Shown piece after piece: positions 60,424 to 64,000 of a DNA stretch of 64,000 bases. Made by a program: the position numbers and the translations under genes. The notes under the pieces are model-generated. The model worked only from the letters and a program-made list of their open reading frames with translations, was not told the origin of the DNA and made no database searches. The DNA is from Pseudomonas farris (GTDB lineage Bacteria > Pseudomonadota > Gammaproteobacteria > Pseudomonadales > Pseudomonadaceae). Position 1 is the stretch's first letter; each line of letters begins with the position of its first letter. The stretch covers positions 310,001-374,000 of the forward strand of contig NZ_JAHSTV010000007.1 in assembly GCF_019145235.1 (NCBI RefSeq), read 5' to 3'.

Positions 60424-63400
60424 GCTCCGGTTTCCTCGGTGTTCATGGCGCCTTGGGCGGTCTGTGCGCTTTCAAGGGCACTGCGGTCGAACATGTCGCC
60501 CATGGCGACGACGATCTTGCGCGGGCCTTCGAACGGGTCACGGGCGTGAGCCACAAGCATGTTGTCCAGCAGGATCGCATCGCCTTTTTGCCAGTCGAAA
60601 CGCACCGCGCATTCCTCGTACAACTCACCGATGCGCTGCATCACCTCGTCTTCGATCGGCGAGCCATCGCCGTAATAGACATGACGCGGCATCCGCTCCA
60701 GGCCGAACATCGACAGCAGGTCTTCACGCACATCCGGCTCCAGCCAATAGATGTGGTGCAACTGCACCTGATTGAAGAACGACTTCTCGCCGGTGATCGG
60801 GTGACGGATGATCGCCGGCCCCGGAGTACGGGTTTGCAACTCATCGTTGTCGAGCCAGCGCCATTCGATACCACCGGCACGGCAACGGGCCTCGACCTCG
60901 GCGCGATCTTCGGTCTTGAAGAAGTGCTGCCAGGACACGTCGAGCTTGTCGGTGAACGTGCGTACGTAGAGCAAGCCCTTGTTTTCGAACTTTTCACGCA
61001 GGTCCGCCGGCAGTTTTTCGTACATCAACCGGCAATCGACCACCGGCGTCGCACCGCCCACGGGCGCCGCCTGCTCGCAATAGAACATCTGCTTGCGCGG
61101 CCAGCGATCCTGATGCGAACTCTCGTTGTGGAACAGGATCATCTTGCGTTCCGGGTACGGCGTGGAGCGGTAGGTGTTCTTGCCGCCCTCCTTTTTCGGC
61201 AGGTCGCCATACTGGCCATAGAGCCCCGGCTGGATCGCTTCGGCAAAGGCTTCAAAGCCCTGAATACCGTCCAGTTCGAAGCCGCGGAACAGAATGCCGG
61301 CGTGCTCGGCCAGTTTCTGTTCGATCAATGACCGGTTGTGGTTGATCCACTCGATCACATCCAGGTGCGGCTCGTTCGGCTCCAGCAGCAACGGAAACCG
61401 CTGCGGTGCAACCAGCAGGGATTCACGCAGCGGCGACGGCCGGACTTTGGCGACCGGAGTCGCGGAACGCTTGAGGAATTTGCCGAGTTTGTCGGCCTTG
61501 GGTCCCGGGGCGGCGGCAGGCATAGCAGCCACCGCGCGGTTGTCGACAGGCATACTGAGAGCTCCCAATTGAATGTCCTGATCAGCGACGATCTGTTCCA
61601 ACAGGGCTATCCAGGCCTTGACCAGGTACTGAATGCGCTCATGTCCGAACAAGGTTGTGGCGAATTGCCAAGTCCCCAGCAATTGCCCTTCTTCATCGTC
61701 AACGAACAATGCCATGTCGAATTTAGAATGGGTCTCGAGCGCCGGCAGCGCTTCCACGCTCAAACCGCCCATGGCCTGGACGCGTCCCGGCAGGTTGTTC
61801 ATCACGAACAACACCTGCACCAACGGGTTCATGCCCTTGTGTCGCGGTACGCCCGAGGCGTCGACGATCATGTCGAACGGCAGGTCCTGATGCTCCAGGG
61901 CGCTGAGCAGGGTTTCCTGGGTCTGCGCGAGGAAGTTCGAGAACTCGGCGCCGGCCTCGAACCGCGAACGCAGCGGCAGCACGTTGACGAAGAAACCGAT
62001 CAGCCGCTCAAGCTCCGGCTGCTCACGCCCGGCGACATCGGCGCCGACCAGCACATCGGCACCACCACTGACCTGGTGCAGCAGCACCTGGAACGATGCC
62101 AGCAGCGTGCTGTACAACGTGACGCCTGCGTCCATGGATAGCTTGCGCAGTGCGCGGCTCAAACCGGTGGTAAGCCGGAACTGCACCGCGTCGCCCTCAT
62201 AGGACGGCGTCAGGCCGCGCGGGTTATCCAGTGGCAGCATCAGCTGCCCGCTGTAACCGGCGAGCCGGTCTTTCCAGTACTCGGCCTGTTGCCCCAGAAC
62301 CCCTTGCTGCTCAAGCGCCTGCTGCCAGAGTGCGAAGTCGGAATACTGCACCTCCAGCGCCGGCAGTGGCGTCAGGTCGCCGTCCTCGGCACGGTCGTAG
62401 CTGTCGTAAACTTGCACCAATTCATTAATCAAAACCCCCATCGACCAACCATCGGAAATGATGTGGTGCATGGCGTACAGCAACACATGTTCGGTCGGCC
62501 CCAGGTGCAGGATTCGCCCACGCAACAGCGGTGCCTGTTCCAGGTCGATCGGTGTGCGCGCGTTATCCAGTGCCGTTTGCGCCACCTGTTCTTCCTGAGC
62601 ACTGCGCGACAGCCCGGACAGGTCGATCACCGGGAAGTCCAGCTCGACATGCTCGGCGATCAGCGCAATTGGGTCGCCCTCGTCGTCCTGCGTATAGGCG
62701 GTGCGCAGCACTTCGTGGCGGCGCACCACCTCGGCAAAGCTACTCAATAGTCGCTCGATCGACAGCTCGCCGCGCAAGCGCAGGGCCATCGGCATGCCGT
62801 AGGTCGACGTGCCGCCGGACAACTGCTCGGCGATCCACAGACGGCGCTGCACCAACGACAACGGTGCGCTGTCCTTGGCGCCATGGGCCTTGAGCGCCAC
62901 GGAACCAGCGCCCGTGCCCGTCGTTGGCGCGTCCTGCTGCTGGCGCATCCAGATCGCCAGTTCCTTGAGGCGTGGATGGTTGAACAGGTCACGCAAGCTC
63001 AGCGGATGCGCCGAAAGTTTGCGCAACCGTGAAACCGCCTGAGTCGCCAGCAGGGAATGCCCGCCCAACTCGAAGAAGTGATCCTCGCGACCGACCCGCT
63101 CGAGTTCCAGCACGTTCTGCCAGACCGTCGCAATCTGTTCTTCGAGTTCGCCGACCGGTGCGACAAAGTCCCGAGACGATGCGCTGACATCAATGCTCGG
63201 CAACGCCTTGCGATCGATCTTGCCATTGGGCGTCAGTGGCAGGCTTTCGAGGAACAGCACATGCGCCGGCACCATGTAATCCGGCAGGCTTTCCTTGAGA
63301 TGAGCCTTAAGTCGTGCTTTGAGTTCTTCGCGCAGTACGGCCTGTGCCGAGGCCTCGCCAAGCGCCAGCGCCGGGTCATCGAACACTACGTAGGCGACCA

Positions 63401-64000
63401 ACTGCTGGCCCAATGCGCCCGGATGCGCCACGACCAGCGCTTGTCGCACGCTCGGCGCCTGAAGCAGACGGGCTTCGATCTCGCCCAGCTCGATACGGAA
63501 GCCACGCACTTTCACTTGATGGTCGATACGCCCGGCGTATTGCAATGTGCCGTCGGCCTGATAGCGGGCCAGGTCACCGGTGCGGTACAAACGTTCGCCG
63601 TTGCTGGCAAACGGGTTCGGCACGAACTTCTCGGCGGTCATCGCCGGGCGCCCCAGATAACCGCGAGTGATGCCGGCACCGGCCAGGTACAACTCGGCCG
63701 ATGCGCCCAGCGGCGCCGGTTGCAGATCGGCCCCCAGCAGGTAGCTGGCGGTGCCTTTGAGCGGCCGACCGATGTTCGCCGTGCCGCCGGCTTCGCGGCG
63801 ACTCCAGGTGGAATAGGTGGTGTCTTCCGAGGGGCCATACAGGTCGTAGACATGTTCGATGCTCGCTTGTTGGTACAACGTCTCCACCAGACTCTGCTTC
63901 AGTGGCTCACCGGCCAGGTTGATGATGCGCACGCCTGACGGTATGTGCCCGGCATCCTGCAATGCGGCAATGGCCGACGGCACGGTGTTGATCAGGCGTA
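60420..64000 (-). CDS. pyoverdine NRPS, partial (A-T-C-aspartyl beta-hydroxylase)
   Basis: The 3' part of a large synthetase whose 5' end is beyond the right edge; the frame stays open to base 64000 (RLINTVPSA). Seen in order: C-terminal part of an adenylation domain (YGPSEDTT, YRTGDLARY), carrier domain (LGGHSLLA), condensation domain (MHHIISDGWS), and a fused TauD/SyrP-like Fe(II)/2-oxoglutarate hydroxylase (about 60420-61330). Iron ligands of the hydroxylase are HxE in LFHNESSH and the distal His in LVAHARDPFEG. Pocket residues visible for the partial A domain (N, N, A, L, T, Y) do not give a substrate I can name. The hydroxylase should act on the Asp loaded by the next protein. Confidence 0.9.
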   Translation of the reverse strand, partial: RLINTVPSAIAALQDAGHIPSGVRIINLAGEPLKQSLVETLYQQASIEHVYDLYGPSEDTTYSTWSRREAGGTANIGRPLKGTASYLLGADLQPAPLGASAELYLAGAGITRGYLGRPAMTAEKFVPNPFASNGERLYRTGDLARYQADGTLQYAGRIDHQVKVRGFRIELGEIEARLLQAPSVRQALVVAHPGALGQQLVAYVVFDDPALALGEASAQAVLREELKARLKAHLKESLPDYMVPAHVLFLESLPLTPNGKIDRKALPSIDVSASSRDFVAPVGELEEQIATVWQNVLELERVGREDHFFELGGHSLLATQAVSRLRKLSAHPLSLRDLFNHPRLKELAIWMRQQQDAPTTGTGAGSVALKAHGAKDSAPLSLVQRRLWIAEQLSGGTSTYGMPMALRLRGELSIERLLSSFAEVVRRHEVLRTAYTQDDEGDPIALIAEHVELDFPVIDLSGLSRSAQEEQVAQTALDNARTPIDLEQAPLLRGRILHLGPTEHVLLYAMHHIISDGWSMGVLINELVQVYDSYDRAEDGDLTPLPALEVQYSDFALWQQALEQQGVLGQQAEYWKDRLAGYSGQLMLPLDNPRGLTPSYEGDAVQFRLTTGLSRALRKLSMDAGVTLYSTLLASFQVLLHQVSGGADVLVGADVAGREQPELERLIGFFVNVLPLRSRFEAGAEFSNFLAQTQETLLSALEHQDLPFDMIVDASGVPRHKGMNPLVQVLFVMNNLPGRVQAMGGLSVEALPALETHSKFDMALFVDDEEGQLLGTWQFATTLFGHERIQYLVKAWIALLEQIVADQDIQLGALSMPVDNRAVAAMPAAAPGPKADKLGKFLKRSATPVAKVRPSPLRESLLVAPQRFPLLLEPNEPHLDVIEWINHNRSLIEQKLAEHAGILFRGFELDGIQGFEAFAEAIQPGLYGQYGDLPKKEGGKNTYRSTPYPERKMILFHNESSHQDRWPRKQMFYCEQAAPVGGATPVVDCRLMYEKLPADLREKFENKGLLYVRTFTDKLDVSWQHFFKTEDRAEVEARCRAGGIEWRWLDNDELQTRTPGPAIIRHPITGEKSFFNQVQLHHIYWLEPDVREDLLSMFGLERMPRHVYYGDGSPIEDEVMQRIGELYEECAVRFDWQKGDAILLDNMLVAHARDPFEGPRKIVVAMGDMFDRSALESAQTAQGAMNTEETGA

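Noticed and set aside
63981..63983. Start codon for the rightmost NRPS gene inside the window
   Set aside because: This GTG is inside an adenylation domain (INTVPSA motif) and the frame remains open to the window edge; the gene is truncated by the window.
1..64000. CRISPR array
   Set aside because: The repeated units are paired inverted REP elements scattered singly between genes, not regularly spaced direct repeats, and no cas gene is present.

Overview
The window is from a Pseudomonas chromosome, most likely the P. fluorescens group. The evidence is high GC, dense REP palindromes of the GTGGGAGCGGGCTTGCTCGCGAA type between genes, FecIRA and PvdS/FpvI-type iron regulation, and a long pyoverdine locus. 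No rRNA, tRNA, CRISPR array, insertion sequence or phage gene was seen.

Layout. 1-4.5 kb: a minus-strand operon of two tandem PepSY proteins, an OmpR-type regulator and a sensor kinase, then a patatin-like lipase and queD. 4.7-10.8 kb: an alpha/beta hydrolase, the cytosine-use pair codB-codA behind a probable sigma-54 promoter, a DapF-like protein lacking both catalytic cysteines, and an MFS permease. 10.9-14.9 kb: a complete ferric-citrate-type fecI-fecR-fecA system. 15.1-17.9 kb: an emrAB efflux pair behind a 20-bp palindrome. 18.1-24.7 kb: an accessory island with a 1550-residue Rhs toxin, two probable immunity genes and older AT-rich remnants, one of them apparently frameshifted. 25-31 kb: ordinary metabolic and stress genes (AhpD-like protein, MscS-cNMP channel, ycaC, pirin, LysR regulator, dkgB). 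30.9-35.3 kb: a BvgAS/EvgAS-type phosphorelay with an adjacent degenerate receiver protein.

35.6-64.0 kb is the pyoverdine cluster: pvdA, fpvI, pvdR-pvdT-opmQ, pvdP, pvdM-pvdN-pvdO, pvdE, a one-module C-A-T-TE synthetase (pvdD-like), fpvA, and two further NRPS genes, the last running off the right edge. Four exact TAAAT-N16-CGT iron-starvation boxes mark PvdS-dependent promoters for pvdA, pvdRT-opmQ, pvdP and pvdM. PvdA hydroxylates ornithine. The synthetases assemble the peptide. PvdE moves ferribactin to the periplasm, where PvdP, PvdM, PvdN and PvdO mature the chromophore. PvdRT-OpmQ exports or recycles the product, and FpvA takes back the ferric complex and signals to FpvI.

A-domain pocket residues read by eye give Thr for the TE-ending module and Asp for the middle one. 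The Asp module is split over two overlapping genes: a C domain plus a fused aspartyl beta-hydroxylase on one protein, and a degenerate C-like domain plus A-T on the next. The inferred peptide end is therefore beta-hydroxy-Asp followed by Thr. pvdF, pvdQ, fpvR, pvdS, pvdL and pvdH are not in the window.
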